DNA of 64,000 nt from Acidobacteriota bacterium (GTDB lineage: Bacteria; Acidobacteriota; Holophagae; Holophagales; Holophagaceae), in assembly GCA_016192145.1 (NCBI GenBank), contig JACPUT010000002.1, forward strand, positions 186,001-250,000, written 5' to 3'. The notes beneath the pieces are model-generated. The model made no database searches and was not told the DNA's origin. It saw only the letters and a list, made by a program, of their open reading frames with translations. Positions 26,934-35,778 of the stretch are shown here, in pieces. Both the position numbers and the translations under genes were made by a program. Each line of letters begins with the position of its first letter. Position 1 is the stretch's first letter.

Positions 26934-28015
26934 GAGTGATGACAGTATTGGGCACACGCCCGGAAATCATCCGGTTGAGCAGGGTGATCGCGCTCTTGGA
27001 TGCGAACTGCCAGCACACGCTTGTTCATACGGGGCAAAACTTTGATCGGCGGCTAAATGAACTCTTCTTCGAGGAACTGGGAGTCCGAGGCCCGGATCAT
27101 CACCTAGGCGCCCAGGGGTCATTTGGGGACCAGGTCGGTGTGATTCTCAATGGCATCGACCGGCTCATCCAGGAAACGAGGCCTGATCGATTTTTGGTGC
27201 TGGGTGATACCACGAGCGGGTTGGGGGCCATCGTTGCCAAGCGTTACGGAATCCCCGTGTGTCATATGGAAGCCGGTAATCGCTGCTACGACGATCGCGT
27301 TCCTGAAGAGGTGAATAGGCGCATCATCGATCACTCCAGTGACATCCTGATGCCTTATACCGAGCGGAGCCGGCAGAATCTGCTGAAGGAAGGAATTCCC
27401 GGGAATCGCATCTATGTCACTGGAAACCCGATTCTCGAAGTAATTCAGAATTATGATGCGAAAATTCGCCAATCGAGTGTATTGGATGCATTGGCCCTAA
27501 AAGCCAAGCGGTATTTCCTAGTCACCATGCACCGGGCCGAGAATGTCGATGTGGAAGCCCGCTTACGCGCCTTCGTGGGGGCCTTTAATGAGCTCCAAAA
27601 GGAATACGGCATTCCGGTGATCGTGAGTACGCACCCCCGGACCCGGATCCGAATGGAGTCCATGGGACTGGAGTCCCTGAATTCGGATGTAAAGTTCATG
27701 GAACCATTTGGATTCTTTGACTTCATAACTTTGGAGAAGGAAGCCTTCTGTGTCTTAAGTGACAGCGGTACGGTGCAGGAGGAGTGTGCGATCTTCGGTG
27801 TTCCGAATGTCACGATACGGGATGTGACTGAGCGCCCTGAGACGATTGAATGTGGGAGTTGTGTGCTAAGTGGCGCCGATTCGGAACACATTCAGCAGAT
27901 GGTGCGATTGGCTACGAACGCCAAAGCGGATTGGGTTGCGCCCAAGGAGTACCTTGAACGGAATGTCAGTAGCATCGTCTTAAAAACAATCCTGGGTTAC
28001 TTACATAAAAAGTGA
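26930..28015 (+). CDS. UDP-N-acetyl-L-sugar 2-epimerase (WecB/WbjD family)
   Basis: 361 residues. The non-hydrolysing 2-epimerase fold is clear: VLGTRPEIIRLSRVI (about 5-19), VHTGQNFD, LGDTTSGLGAIVAKRYGIPVCHMEAGNRCYDDRVPEEVNRRIIDH, LVTMHRAENV, and DSGTVQEECAIFGVPNVTIRDVTERPETIECG near 280-311. As third gene of the capE cassette it would invert C2 of the UDP-L-sugar, giving UDP-L-QuiNAc or UDP-L-FucNAc. The start overlaps the upstream stop by 4 bases. Plain UDP-GlcNAc 2-epimerase activity (WecB) is the alternative; the context favours the L-sugar role. Confidence 0.82.
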   Translation: MRVMTVLGTRPEIIRLSRVIALLDANCQHTLVHTGQNFDRRLNELFFEELGVRGPDHHLGAQGSFGDQVGVILNGIDRLIQETRPDRFLVLGDTTSGLGAIVAKRYGIPVCHMEAGNRCYDDRVPEEVNRRIIDHSSDILMPYTERSRQNLLKEGIPGNRIYVTGNPILEVIQNYDAKIRQSSVLDALALKAKRYFLVTMHRAENVDVEARLRAFVGAFNELQKEYGIPVIVSTHPRTRIRMESMGLESLNSDVKFMEPFGFFDFITLEKEAFCVLSDSGTVQEECAIFGVPNVTIRDVTERPETIECGSCVLSGADSEHIQQMVRLATNAKADWVAPKEYLERNVSSIVLKTILGYLHKK

Positions 28016-28033
28016 TGTTGGGGAATTGAAATC

Positions 28034-28057
28034 CCCCTGCTTGATTCAAAGCAGGGG
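28034..28057 (+). terminator. Hairpin after the UDP-L-sugar cassette
   Basis: CCCCTGCTT (28034-28042) pairs with AAGCAGGGG (28049-28057) round GATTCA. The T-run is weak (TTGCTTGAAT), so it could be a partial terminator before the flippase gene. Confidence 0.4.
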
Positions 28058-28104
28058 TTGCTTGAATAAATTCGACTTGGGTCGACTACGAGATTAGGAA
28101 CCGC

Positions 28105-29667
28105 ATGTTCAGTTCTATGGCCAGGATGGTGCGGCGGGTCATGAACTGGGTGGCATCCAACCAATCGGTTCGGAATGTGATGTGGAATTTGCTCGGGGGT
28201 GGGCTCTCGGGTGTGTTGATCGTGGTGACCACCCCTCTGTATGTAGCCAGACTGGGGCTCGAAGGGTACGGGATTTTAGGGCTTTGGCTGATGATGCAGA
28301 TCCTCATGGGACTGCTGGATGCCGGTATTGGTGCGACTCTCGTTCGGGAGTTCGCATCCAATCGGGCCGAAGGTCCTGAAAAAAGCACCCTAAGTGGGAA
28401 GCGCGACTTGCTGCGCACCTTGGAGTCGGTTTATTGGGTCGTGGCTCTGGCTCTGTGCATTGTCCTCCTGGTGTCAGCTGGGTCCATCGCAGAGCATTGG
28501 CTGAAATCCCAAACTTTGTCCAAAGCGTTCATTGGGCGGGTGTTGCGGCTGATGGCCGTGACACTCGCGCTGCAATTCCCGAATGCGCTCTACCTCAATG
28601 GGATGGCCGGGCTGCAAAAGCACGGGCGTATGAACGCGATGCAGATTCTTGGCAATGTCCTGCGCTATGGTAGCGGCCTCGGTGTGCTGTTGTGGAAGGC
28701 TGATCTGCTCTGGTTCTTCGCGGTTCAGGCCATTGTTGCGACAATCCAGACCCTCTCTACCCGGTGGATGCTCTGGCGGATGATTTCCGATGGAACGGAG
28801 CGGTCAGCGGTGTTTCGAGGCGAGATATTTCGGCGGCTTTGGCGTTATTCCCTGGGTATGGGGGCAACGGCAATCTCCAGCGTTTTGCTGGCCAATGCAG
28901 ACAGGATCGTGCTGAGCAAAATGCTGCCGACCTCGGAACTGGGAAAGTACGCCGTGGCATACACGGCTACAGGTCTACTCCAAATGGGGATCCAGCCCTT
29001 TTACAGGGCGTTCTTCCCCCGGTATGCCGAATTGGTATCGATGGAGGATCCAGCCCAGCTGCGGAGCGAGTATTTTCGAAGTTGCAGGCTTCTCACCGCA
29101 GTGCTGATTCCGCTGGGGATTGGTGGTGGGGTCTTCGCGCCGCAGCTCTTCAAAGCCTGGCTTGGAGTCAGCGATCCAACAATCATCGCCGTGTTTCGAT
29201 GGCTTCTGTTGGGGATTACATGTACGGGGCTCATGTGGTTACCAGCTGCGTTCCAGCAAGCTCAAGGGAAGACATCCCTGCATGCGGGTATGATTGCTGG
29301 GGCCCTTCTCTTGGGTTTTCCCGTCATGATCTGGGCAATTCGAATGTACGGTGCGGCAGGCGCTACTGCGGTTTGGGTAATTCATGGAGTGTCCGGGCTC
29401 ACCCTTGAACTTTGGCTCATGCATCGGTGGACCCTGGTCGGTGAACTGAGGTCCTGGTATTCATCGGTTATTGGCCCTCCTCTGCTCATTACGATGCTCC
29501 TGGTGGGGGCGGCCCGAGAGTTAATGCCGCAGGAGATGGGGCGTTGGGCTGGCCTAGCTTGGGCCGGCACAAGTATAATTTTAATCATTATAGCGGAAGC
29601 TTCTTATCTGTTAACTCAAAATCGCAACAAAATGCAGCCAGCGATTGATATCAAAAAGAGTAAATAA
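28105..29667 (+). CDS. wzx: Wzx-type lipid-linked oligosaccharide flippase
   Basis: 520 residues with about 12-14 hydrophobic segments and few charged stretches. The start WNLLGGGLSGVLIVVTTPLYVARLGLEGYGILGLWLM is typical of MATE/Wzx polysaccharide flippases, as are ANADRIVLSKMLPTSELGKYAVAYT near 275 and QPFYRAFFPRYAEL. AGGAAC precedes the ATG at 28105. It would turn undecaprenyl-linked repeat units to the periplasmic face for the polymerase at 31085. The gene symbol is by role; sequence within this family is poorly conserved. Confidence 0.8.
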   Translation: MFSSMARMVRRVMNWVASNQSVRNVMWNLLGGGLSGVLIVVTTPLYVARLGLEGYGILGLWLMMQILMGLLDAGIGATLVREFASNRAEGPEKSTLSGKRDLLRTLESVYWVVALALCIVLLVSAGSIAEHWLKSQTLSKAFIGRVLRLMAVTLALQFPNALYLNGMAGLQKHGRMNAMQILGNVLRYGSGLGVLLWKADLLWFFAVQAIVATIQTLSTRWMLWRMISDGTERSAVFRGEIFRRLWRYSLGMGATAISSVLLANADRIVLSKMLPTSELGKYAVAYTATGLLQMGIQPFYRAFFPRYAELVSMEDPAQLRSEYFRSCRLLTAVLIPLGIGGGVFAPQLFKAWLGVSDPTIIAVFRWLLLGITCTGLMWLPAAFQQAQGKTSLHAGMIAGALLLGFPVMIWAIRMYGAAGATAVWVIHGVSGLTLELWLMHRWTLVGELRSWYSSVIGPPLLITMLLVGAARELMPQEMGRWAGLAWAGTSIILIIIAEASYLLTQNRNKMQPAIDIKKSK

Positions 29668-29669
29668 TC

Positions 29670-30986
29670 ATGCCAGCACCCGGAAATCCTCTCTTTACCG
29701 TAATCATACCAACCAAGGATCGAGCTGATTACCTCCACCACACCTTGCGGACTTGCGCCCTGCAGGATTATGAGAATTTTGAAGTTATCGTTTCTGATGA
29801 TGGAAGCACTGACCATACCCGTGAAGTGGTCGAAGCTGCAGCCCGATTGGATCCTCGAATCCGCTATGTTTCGCCGGGTGTCGGAGTGGGGATGCGCGAC
29901 AATTTCGAATTCGCCCTCAATCAAGTTCGCCCTGGATTCGTGCTGGCCTTGGGTGGGGATGACGGCCTGCTACCCTATGGCGTGCGCGGAATGCACGAGG
30001 TACTCCGGGAGACGGGGCGAGAACTCCTTGCGTGGCCCGCGCCCATCTTCTCGTACCCCAAGGCGAAGATGGAGACGGGTCAATTAGTGCTGCATCGCTA
30101 CAGCGGGCGGCGTGTCATTCCTTCCAATGCCTTCTTGGAAAGGCAGACTAAGCATCTCTATTATGTAAATGACCCTGAATCCCCGATGTTCTATGTCAAG
30201 GGAGTAACCTCGACTCGGTTGGTCGACAGGGTCCGAAGCCGCTCGGCGGACGGGCGCTTCTATGGGTGTGCAACTCCGGATGGGTACTCCGGGATTGTCT
30301 TGGCCGGTGAGGTAGAGGATTACGCGTTCTCAGGCGAACCATTCTCCATTTTTGGGACTTCTCCGACTTCCCAGGGGTTGGGCTATCTGGCCAATGACGA
30401 ATCGGCGAAACAGCAGTCAGAAAAATTTTTCAATGAAGTTGCCCAACGTCCCATGCACGAAGAACTGGCCCGTCAGCCCTATTCACCGCTCATCACGCTC
30501 ATGACGGTGGATTATCTGCTTACGGCTCGGGATCTGCCGGGTTGGCCGGGAACCTTTCCTCCCATCGATTACGAGCGGGTCCTTCTGAATAGCCTAATGG
30601 AACTGGCTCATGGGCTGTATGGAGAAGGTCGGGTCATTCGGGAGTTGGGCATATTGGCTGAAATTGCGGAACATCAGCAGTTGGGCAGCATTTTCCGAAA
30701 GCAGGTTGGGAAGATGCGCCGGTTCCAAAGCAAAGCCCCATTTGAGGGGAATGGCATCAGCACGCGCCAACTGTTCCTTGATTGCAGCATGTTGGGCATC
30801 CAAAACGTGTTTGATGCTGCGTATGTCGCACATTATTATGCTCAGATCAAAGATAAAATGACGACCTCTGTCATATTCGGGATGCTGAAAAATTCGATTA
30901 GCTATCGTTTGAAGTCCATGCGAATGGGCGACAGATTTCCCGATGAATCGCATTGGTCAAAGACTTCCCGGGCTCAGTCAAAGTAA
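29670..30986 (+). CDS. Family 2 glycosyltransferase
   Basis: 438 residues. The N-terminal GT-A domain (about 1-120) has FTVIIPTKDRADYLHHTLRTCALQDYENFEVIVSDDGSTDHT, the GT2 nucleotide-binding signature, and LALGGDDGLLPYG, a variant of the metal-binding DxD (GGDD). The C-terminal 250 residues are helical with no family that I recognise. It begins 2 bases after the flippase stop, so the two are coupled. It adds one sugar of the repeat unit; donor and acceptor cannot be read from sequence. Confidence 0.8.
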   Translation: MPAPGNPLFTVIIPTKDRADYLHHTLRTCALQDYENFEVIVSDDGSTDHTREVVEAAARLDPRIRYVSPGVGVGMRDNFEFALNQVRPGFVLALGGDDGLLPYGVRGMHEVLRETGRELLAWPAPIFSYPKAKMETGQLVLHRYSGRRVIPSNAFLERQTKHLYYVNDPESPMFYVKGVTSTRLVDRVRSRSADGRFYGCATPDGYSGIVLAGEVEDYAFSGEPFSIFGTSPTSQGLGYLANDESAKQQSEKFFNEVAQRPMHEELARQPYSPLITLMTVDYLLTARDLPGWPGTFPPIDYERVLLNSLMELAHGLYGEGRVIRELGILAEIAEHQQLGSIFRKQVGKMRRFQSKAPFEGNGISTRQLFLDCSMLGIQNVFDAAYVAHYYAQIKDKMTTSVIFGMLKNSISYRLKSMRMGDRFPDESHWSKTSRAQSK

Positions 30987-31084
30987 GGTGGTAATAGCAG
31001 CGGGGAAATTCGCTAGCAATCATGCACCATTTGTTCCGTATTTGATTCACCCTGCATCTGCATTCTTTCTCGGCAACTCAGTCA

Positions 31085-32539
31085 ATGGCCCATTCCCTCA
31101 CTGATGCTCACCAAGTCCCACGGCGGGTAGTCGCGGGGCTATTGATACTCTTGGTGGTAACTGGCAGTATTTCTCTCGCTAGTTTCATGCTGCTTCCACA
31201 GGAAAGCTCCTATATTATCCAGCCGACGCTGGCTTCAGTTGCCGTTTTTATCGCCTTCTCATTGATCTTGAAATCCTGGGTCGGCGATCATCTCTTTGGC
31301 GAGATCGGCTTTCTGTATATGGTCTTTGGGTTAGCCTACACGATCTTCCCAGCTTTTACCTTCTTGATCCTGGAACTAGATGTTGCTTCGGGTTGGGTTT
31401 GGCAAAATCTGACGCTGCTGTTGCCTGCGCCCTATGAACTGGGAATCCACTTATGGCGCCACGTCCTGTTTTTATTGGGTGTATCTGCAGGGTACCTGCT
31501 CTTCAGGGGCCGCACCGTCCCAGACATGGGAGTTCGACTGGACCCAGAAGGTAAGGACAGGCGAACGATTCTATTTCTGCTGGGGGTGCTGCTGGTCAGC
31601 ATGGTCTGCATCAGCCTGTTGTCAGCACCCGTGAAAACATATATCGACAATTATACAAGATTCGATCATTTGAGCTGGGGACCCAGAAAATTCGTTTCCC
31701 TTTGTAATCGCCTGAAGCAGGGTATCTATGTTGCTTTGATTACATTTCTGTTTATGAATTTCAAAAAATATCGATGGATTACCCTTTTTGTCGTGGTATC
31801 GATGGGGACATATGAAGTTGTTGATTCCTTCGGGTCGCGCATTGAGAGTCTGATTGTACTGCTCATGGCGATATGCCTGTTTCATTTCTTTGTGAAGCCC
31901 GTGACGATCAAAAAGGGAATTGTGGTTTTGCTTGCAATCGGGGTGCTTTTTTCTGTCGTAGAAATCTTGCGAGCATATGAATTTGATTTAAGCCGAACTG
32001 GCAATGTCGTTTCATCAAGTGGTATGCAACCAGCCTCGGAATTTGGTGCAGTTTACTTCACGGGCTTCCATTTGTACGCGGAACGCGCCCAAGGGACTTT
32101 GCCAGCGAAGGAATGGCCGATGTTTTTCAACGATTTCATCTCATTGGTGACCCCAAATGATTTCGTTCGATGGCATCCCCAGTATTGGTATGCGCGAATT
32201 TACTTTCCAAACGATGTCGTACCACCGCAGACCATGGGGCCGATCGCCGATAGCGGAATTTGGGGTGGCGAGTTAGACCTTCTCATCAGGAGTCTTCTCA
32301 ATGGTGCCTTGTTTGCTTACATAGTCCGTTGGTTTATTAAGTACAGAAGTCAATGGTGGGGGGTCGCAGTATATGTTTTTTGTTACGCAACATGCGTAAT
32401 GACCCTTAAATATTCCATCTTCTATCATTTAAATCCACTATTAAAAACTTTTATTCCAATTATTTTTCTTGTCAGCATCTTTAGGCACATCCTGACACCA
32501 GGTGAAGGCCTGATTGGCAAGGGACCATCGGTAAAATGA
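31085..32539 (+). CDS. wzy: Wzy-like O-antigen/oligosaccharide polymerase
   Basis: 484 residues with about 10-12 membrane segments (for example 16-36, 55-70, 84-104, 119-137, 160-180, 211-225, 237-250, 277-300, 420-470). A large loop at about 305-390 holds PASEFGAVYFTGFHLYAERAQGTLP and NDFVRWHPQYWYARIYFPNDV, as expected of Wzy periplasmic loops. No strong motif exists in this family, so the call rests on topology and on the neighbours (Wzx, glycosyltransferases, Wzz). No good ribosome site is seen before the ATG at 31085. Codon use is AT-leaning. Confidence 0.65.
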   Translation: MAHSLTDAHQVPRRVVAGLLILLVVTGSISLASFMLLPQESSYIIQPTLASVAVFIAFSLILKSWVGDHLFGEIGFLYMVFGLAYTIFPAFTFLILELDVASGWVWQNLTLLLPAPYELGIHLWRHVLFLLGVSAGYLLFRGRTVPDMGVRLDPEGKDRRTILFLLGVLLVSMVCISLLSAPVKTYIDNYTRFDHLSWGPRKFVSLCNRLKQGIYVALITFLFMNFKKYRWITLFVVVSMGTYEVVDSFGSRIESLIVLLMAICLFHFFVKPVTIKKGIVVLLAIGVLFSVVEILRAYEFDLSRTGNVVSSSGMQPASEFGAVYFTGFHLYAERAQGTLPAKEWPMFFNDFISLVTPNDFVRWHPQYWYARIYFPNDVVPPQTMGPIADSGIWGGELDLLIRSLLNGALFAYIVRWFIKYRSQWWGVAVYVFCYATCVMTLKYSIFYHLNPLLKTFIPIIFLVSIFRHILTPGEGLIGKGPSVK

Positions 32540-32606
32540 TCCCAGGATTTTGGAATCTCCCTCGACTTGACTGAAATGCCGTTGAAAATAAGCCAGAAAG
32601 GATTCC

Positions 32607-33542
32607 ATGTCGGCGTTGATAAGTGCATTCGCAATCAATAAGAGGGATGGCGCAGGCTGGGTCTCGAAGAGAATTGGTGAGCGGGAGCAGTTCAAATCAA
32701 TCTCAGCGCGAAACGATACCCTAATATCGAAAACATTTTGGGCATTGCTGGGATCCATGGCATTCCCCTTCTTGCATCCAATTTTTTGCCGTTACACCCC
32801 CATCCTATCGCCACTCCTCAGGCAAAAGGGAGAGCTCTGGCTAAATTTTTCCCAAACCTTCGCTCTTACAACCATTCGCCGAAATTGTGTGGTGGTATGC
32901 CATGATCTGCAGTGCCACTGTGATCATCGTTTTAGCAGATGGGTACGGTGGTCGGAGCGATTCCTCTTGAAGCGGGCCAAGCGTGTTGTCGTGCTCTCAT
33001 CGCGAGATATGGGGATTGTGCACCGATACTACGGTGTCCCAATTGATCGGATTGAAAACCTGGCTCACCTGCTTTTGCCGGGTCTGCATTCCTTTCGTCG
33101 AGAGTGTCTCCAAGGGGCAACTTCCGTCGCTTTTCTCGGCAGCTTGGCCCGAACTGAAAACCTGGAGGGGCTCGAGTGGTTTGTCGAAAAGATCCTGCCG
33201 GCTTGCCCTCAACTGGAAGTCGCCGTCATCGGGAAGATCGTTCCCGGGTTGAAAATCGAGCATCCTCAATTGAAATATTTAGGCTTCGTCGAAGACCTGC
33301 CTGCCGTCATGGCTAAGCAATCATTTATGATTGCGCCGTTATTTTCAAGGGCTGGTATAAAAATAAAAGTTGTGGAGTCATTGCTGAACGATACTCCCGT
33401 ACTAGGGACAAGTTCGGCATTCGGAGGATTATCGCGCCCTAAAGGGGGGTGGTGTTCAAATCGCCCTGAAGATTGGATCAGGATCCTCAACTTCGGGGGG
33501 ACATTCGAATTTTCAGCCCCCAACTTCGGGCCAAAGCAATGA
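32607..33542 (+). CDS. GT-B (family 4-like) glycosyltransferase, short N-domain
   Basis: 311 residues from the ATG at 32607, with AAGGA upstream. The C-terminal nucleotide-sugar domain is recognisable: VAFLGSLARTENLEGLEWFVEKILP (about 172-196), LEVAVIGKIVPG, YLGFVEDLPAVMAKQSFMIAPLFSRAGIKIKVVESLLNDTPVLGTSSAFGGL. The glycine/glutamate loop of GT4 enzymes is replaced by AGIKIKVVESL, a common variant. The N-domain is shorter than usual (about 165 residues). It acts on the cytoplasmic face in repeat-unit assembly; the sugar is unknown. Confidence 0.7.
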   Translation: MSALISAFAINKRDGAGWVSKRIGEREQFKSISARNDTLISKTFWALLGSMAFPFLHPIFCRYTPILSPLLRQKGELWLNFSQTFALTTIRRNCVVVCHDLQCHCDHRFSRWVRWSERFLLKRAKRVVVLSSRDMGIVHRYYGVPIDRIENLAHLLLPGLHSFRRECLQGATSVAFLGSLARTENLEGLEWFVEKILPACPQLEVAVIGKIVPGLKIEHPQLKYLGFVEDLPAVMAKQSFMIAPLFSRAGIKIKVVESLLNDTPVLGTSSAFGGLSRPKGGWCSNRPEDWIRILNFGGTFEFSAPNFGPKQ

Positions 33543-33567
33543 CTGTGTGACTCGCCTTGAATGCCTC

Positions 33568-34548
33568 TTAGGAAGAGGGCTGGCCCTCAATCCAGGCTGT
33601 TAGATCACGGATGCCGTCTGTCATGGTCCAAGGTAATTCTCCGCATATCTCACGGGTGCGGCTCATGTCATAAACGTATTCTGCAAGGATGTTATTCAAT
33701 CGGAAGGAATTTAGGGGGAATAGCTTCTCCAGGCCGACCTGGCCAATACCGTCCCCGATGGCTGCAAGGGCCCGGCAAATCCAGAGTGGAATTGACGGTG
33801 GTGGTTGTTTGCCAATCGCAACGGCGATGGCATTGATCCATCGAGGGAGTGAAAGGGGTTCATAGTCGGCTAGATAGAAAACCTTCCTGTGAATGCTTTC
33901 GGGTGGGGCCGACAGGAATCGCTCGATTTGGTGAACGGTGTTCCCGACATACCCATAGCTTTTGTAGAGATCCTTGTTGCCGGGATGGAAATAGTGGCCT
34001 TTTTTAAGATGCCTGAAAAAAGAGGCGTAATGGGCATTCATTCCGCTGCCCCAGATTGTGGTGGGTCTCAGCAGGCACCAAATGGCGCCTCCCCCATCGT
34101 GGGATCTCACCTCTTGTTCCGTGTGCACTTTGCTTGCGCCATAGGGGTTGGGAGGGCAGTAATCCTCATCGTGAGCTGGAAGGTAGCCCACCCTGCAGAC
34201 CAACTGGCTGCTCGTAAACAAGCAGCGCTTTACTGAGCTGGTTTGTCGGATGGCTTCTGCGAGGTTAGCGACACCGATCGAGTTGACAGGGTAGTCGCCA
34301 TCAGTCGCTCCATTCAAATCCGTGCGGGCAGCCAAATGAACGACTGCGTCCGGTTGGACCGTCTGAAGGGTGCGTATCACAGCGACGCGATCCATCAAAT
34401 CGCATGAATGATGCACCTTGATAAAGCGGTCGTCCGGTGTCTTGAGGTCAAGCCCAAAGACTTGGTACCCAAGTTCTTCGAGGTGATGTAGTAAGTGTGT
34501 TCCGATAAAACCGGAACTTCCGGTGACTAGAATTTTTTGGGTATGCAT
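33568..34548 (-). CDS. NAD-dependent sugar epimerase/dehydratase (extended SDR)
   Basis: 326 residues. ILVTGSSGFIGTHLLHHLEELGYQVFGLD (about 6-34) is the NAD-binding motif and VVHLAARTDLNG the next strand. The active site has FTSSQLVCRVG and a YGASK motif (PPNPYGASKVHTE) with the catalytic Tyr and Lys. It forms a minus-strand group with the two genes upstream (gaps of 5 and 1 bases), convergent with the plus-strand glycosyltransferases. Product unknown; a 4-epimerase, dehydratase or reductase of a nucleotide sugar are all possible. Confidence 0.75.
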   Translation of the reverse strand: MHTQKILVTGSSGFIGTHLLHHLEELGYQVFGLDLKTPDDRFIKVHHSCDLMDRVAVIRTLQTVQPDAVVHLAARTDLNGATDGDYPVNSIGVANLAEAIRQTSSVKRCLFTSSQLVCRVGYLPAHDEDYCPPNPYGASKVHTEQEVRSHDGGGAIWCLLRPTTIWGSGMNAHYASFFRHLKKGHYFHPGNKDLYKSYGYVGNTVHQIERFLSAPPESIHRKVFYLADYEPLSLPRWINAIAVAIGKQPPPSIPLWICRALAAIGDGIGQVGLEKLFPLNSFRLNNILAEYVYDMSRTREICGELPWTMTDGIRDLTAWIEGQPSS

Positions 34549-34553
34549 TTCGG

Positions 34554-35777
34554 CTACGACGCTATCAATTGTTTAAGGGACTCATTTAGGCGATCGATCA
34601 CGGCAGAGCGAGAAAATTGAAGCTGATATGTTGAGAAACATCGCTGCTTGAGGTAATTCAGCCCACTGGGATCATTCACCAGGGCGATAAGATTATTCGC
34701 AATTTCATCCAAGTTGGCCTCGGCTAGGGTCCATCCCAGGCCAAATTCTTTGATCCAAACCGCAATCGCCGAATTGGGGTCACCACAATACAAAATGGGC
34801 CGCCCGGTCGCAATCGCGCCTTGAAATTTACTGGGAACAACAGTTCCTTCGTAGCCCGGCCTCAAACTCACCAAGTGGATATCAGGGGCGCCCAACCGGG
34901 CTTCGAGCTTGTCCTGTGGTGCGAAATCTATGAAAGAAATATTTCTATCCTGGGGGCCCACAGATTGGGTCAATTCGGCAACGCGGTTTCCTCGGACACT
35001 GAACGTAAAATGGATATCGTTGCAGGAGCTCAGCTTTCTGGCGAGGGCGAGGAATAGACCCGCGTCATGGGCCATCCCAAAACTACCGCTGTACATCAGG
35101 CCCAGCTTTGCCTTTCCAAACACGGTTCCCCGTTCCTCTGGATCGATGGGGAGAGGGGCGGGTGGTTCAGCGAGGGCCCATGGTGTGACCAATTCGATGG
35201 GTACCGCAGTCGTGTAGGCCTGAATTCTTTCGGTCATGCAGGACCCGAGGCTGCCATGCAAGTGGCAACTCCCGTATGCCATGCGGAGCATGGGCCTCAG
35301 GATTCTCACGCTGGTGCTCTTTGGGGACACCATCCCCTCGGCGATGGCAGCCTCTGGGTGCATATCAAAGCACCAGTGGAAAATCTTTGTACCTGGGCTG
35401 AGGATCCGCCAGGGAATTGCGGTGAGGATGCTGAAGATGGGATCCGTCCCGATAATGAGGACTTTGGGTCTCCGATAGAGCGCGGCGAAGCTCCAGGCCA
35501 ACAACATCCAGGCGGAATTCAGGAGGCGCCCCAAGGTGGAGGCTTGCCGGAAAGCCGGCCTCCAGACCCTTCGAACTTTGACGCCGTTCCACGTTTCTTT
35601 CGAGGGGTATCGCAAGGCTTCGTCACGGCACCCGCGATTGCAAGGCATCGCCGTGACGTCCCATCCTCGTTCCCGGAGTCCGATACAGAGGTCGGCGAAG
35701 TGCTGGGCGCTCACCACGTCGTCTGGATGGAAGTAGTGGTAATAGACCAGAACGGATGGATGCGACGCCTTGGACAT
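34554..35777 (-). CDS. Family 4 glycosyltransferase
   Basis: 407 residues. The N-domain shows SVLVYYHYFHPDDVVSAQHFADLCIGLRERGWDVTAMPCNRG (about 8-49), typical of WbuB-like GT4 enzymes. The C-domain shows GLMYSGSFGMAHDAGLFLALARKL near 236-259 and the donor-site loop PSKFQGAIATGRPILYCGDPNSAIA (about 323-347). It lies 1 base downstream of the GDP-mannose epimerase-like gene and 5 bases upstream of the SDR gene, so the three are cotranscribed. It may use the sugar made by its upstream neighbour; that is a guess from position. Confidence 0.8.
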   Translation of the reverse strand: MSKASHPSVLVYYHYFHPDDVVSAQHFADLCIGLRERGWDVTAMPCNRGCRDEALRYPSKETWNGVKVRRVWRPAFRQASTLGRLLNSAWMLLAWSFAALYRRPKVLIIGTDPIFSILTAIPWRILSPGTKIFHWCFDMHPEAAIAEGMVSPKSTSVRILRPMLRMAYGSCHLHGSLGSCMTERIQAYTTAVPIELVTPWALAEPPAPLPIDPEERGTVFGKAKLGLMYSGSFGMAHDAGLFLALARKLSSCNDIHFTFSVRGNRVAELTQSVGPQDRNISFIDFAPQDKLEARLGAPDIHLVSLRPGYEGTVVPSKFQGAIATGRPILYCGDPNSAIAVWIKEFGLGWTLAEANLDEIANNLIALVNDPSGLNYLKQRCFSTYQLQFSRSAVIDRLNESLKQLIAS

Positions 35778-35778
35778 G

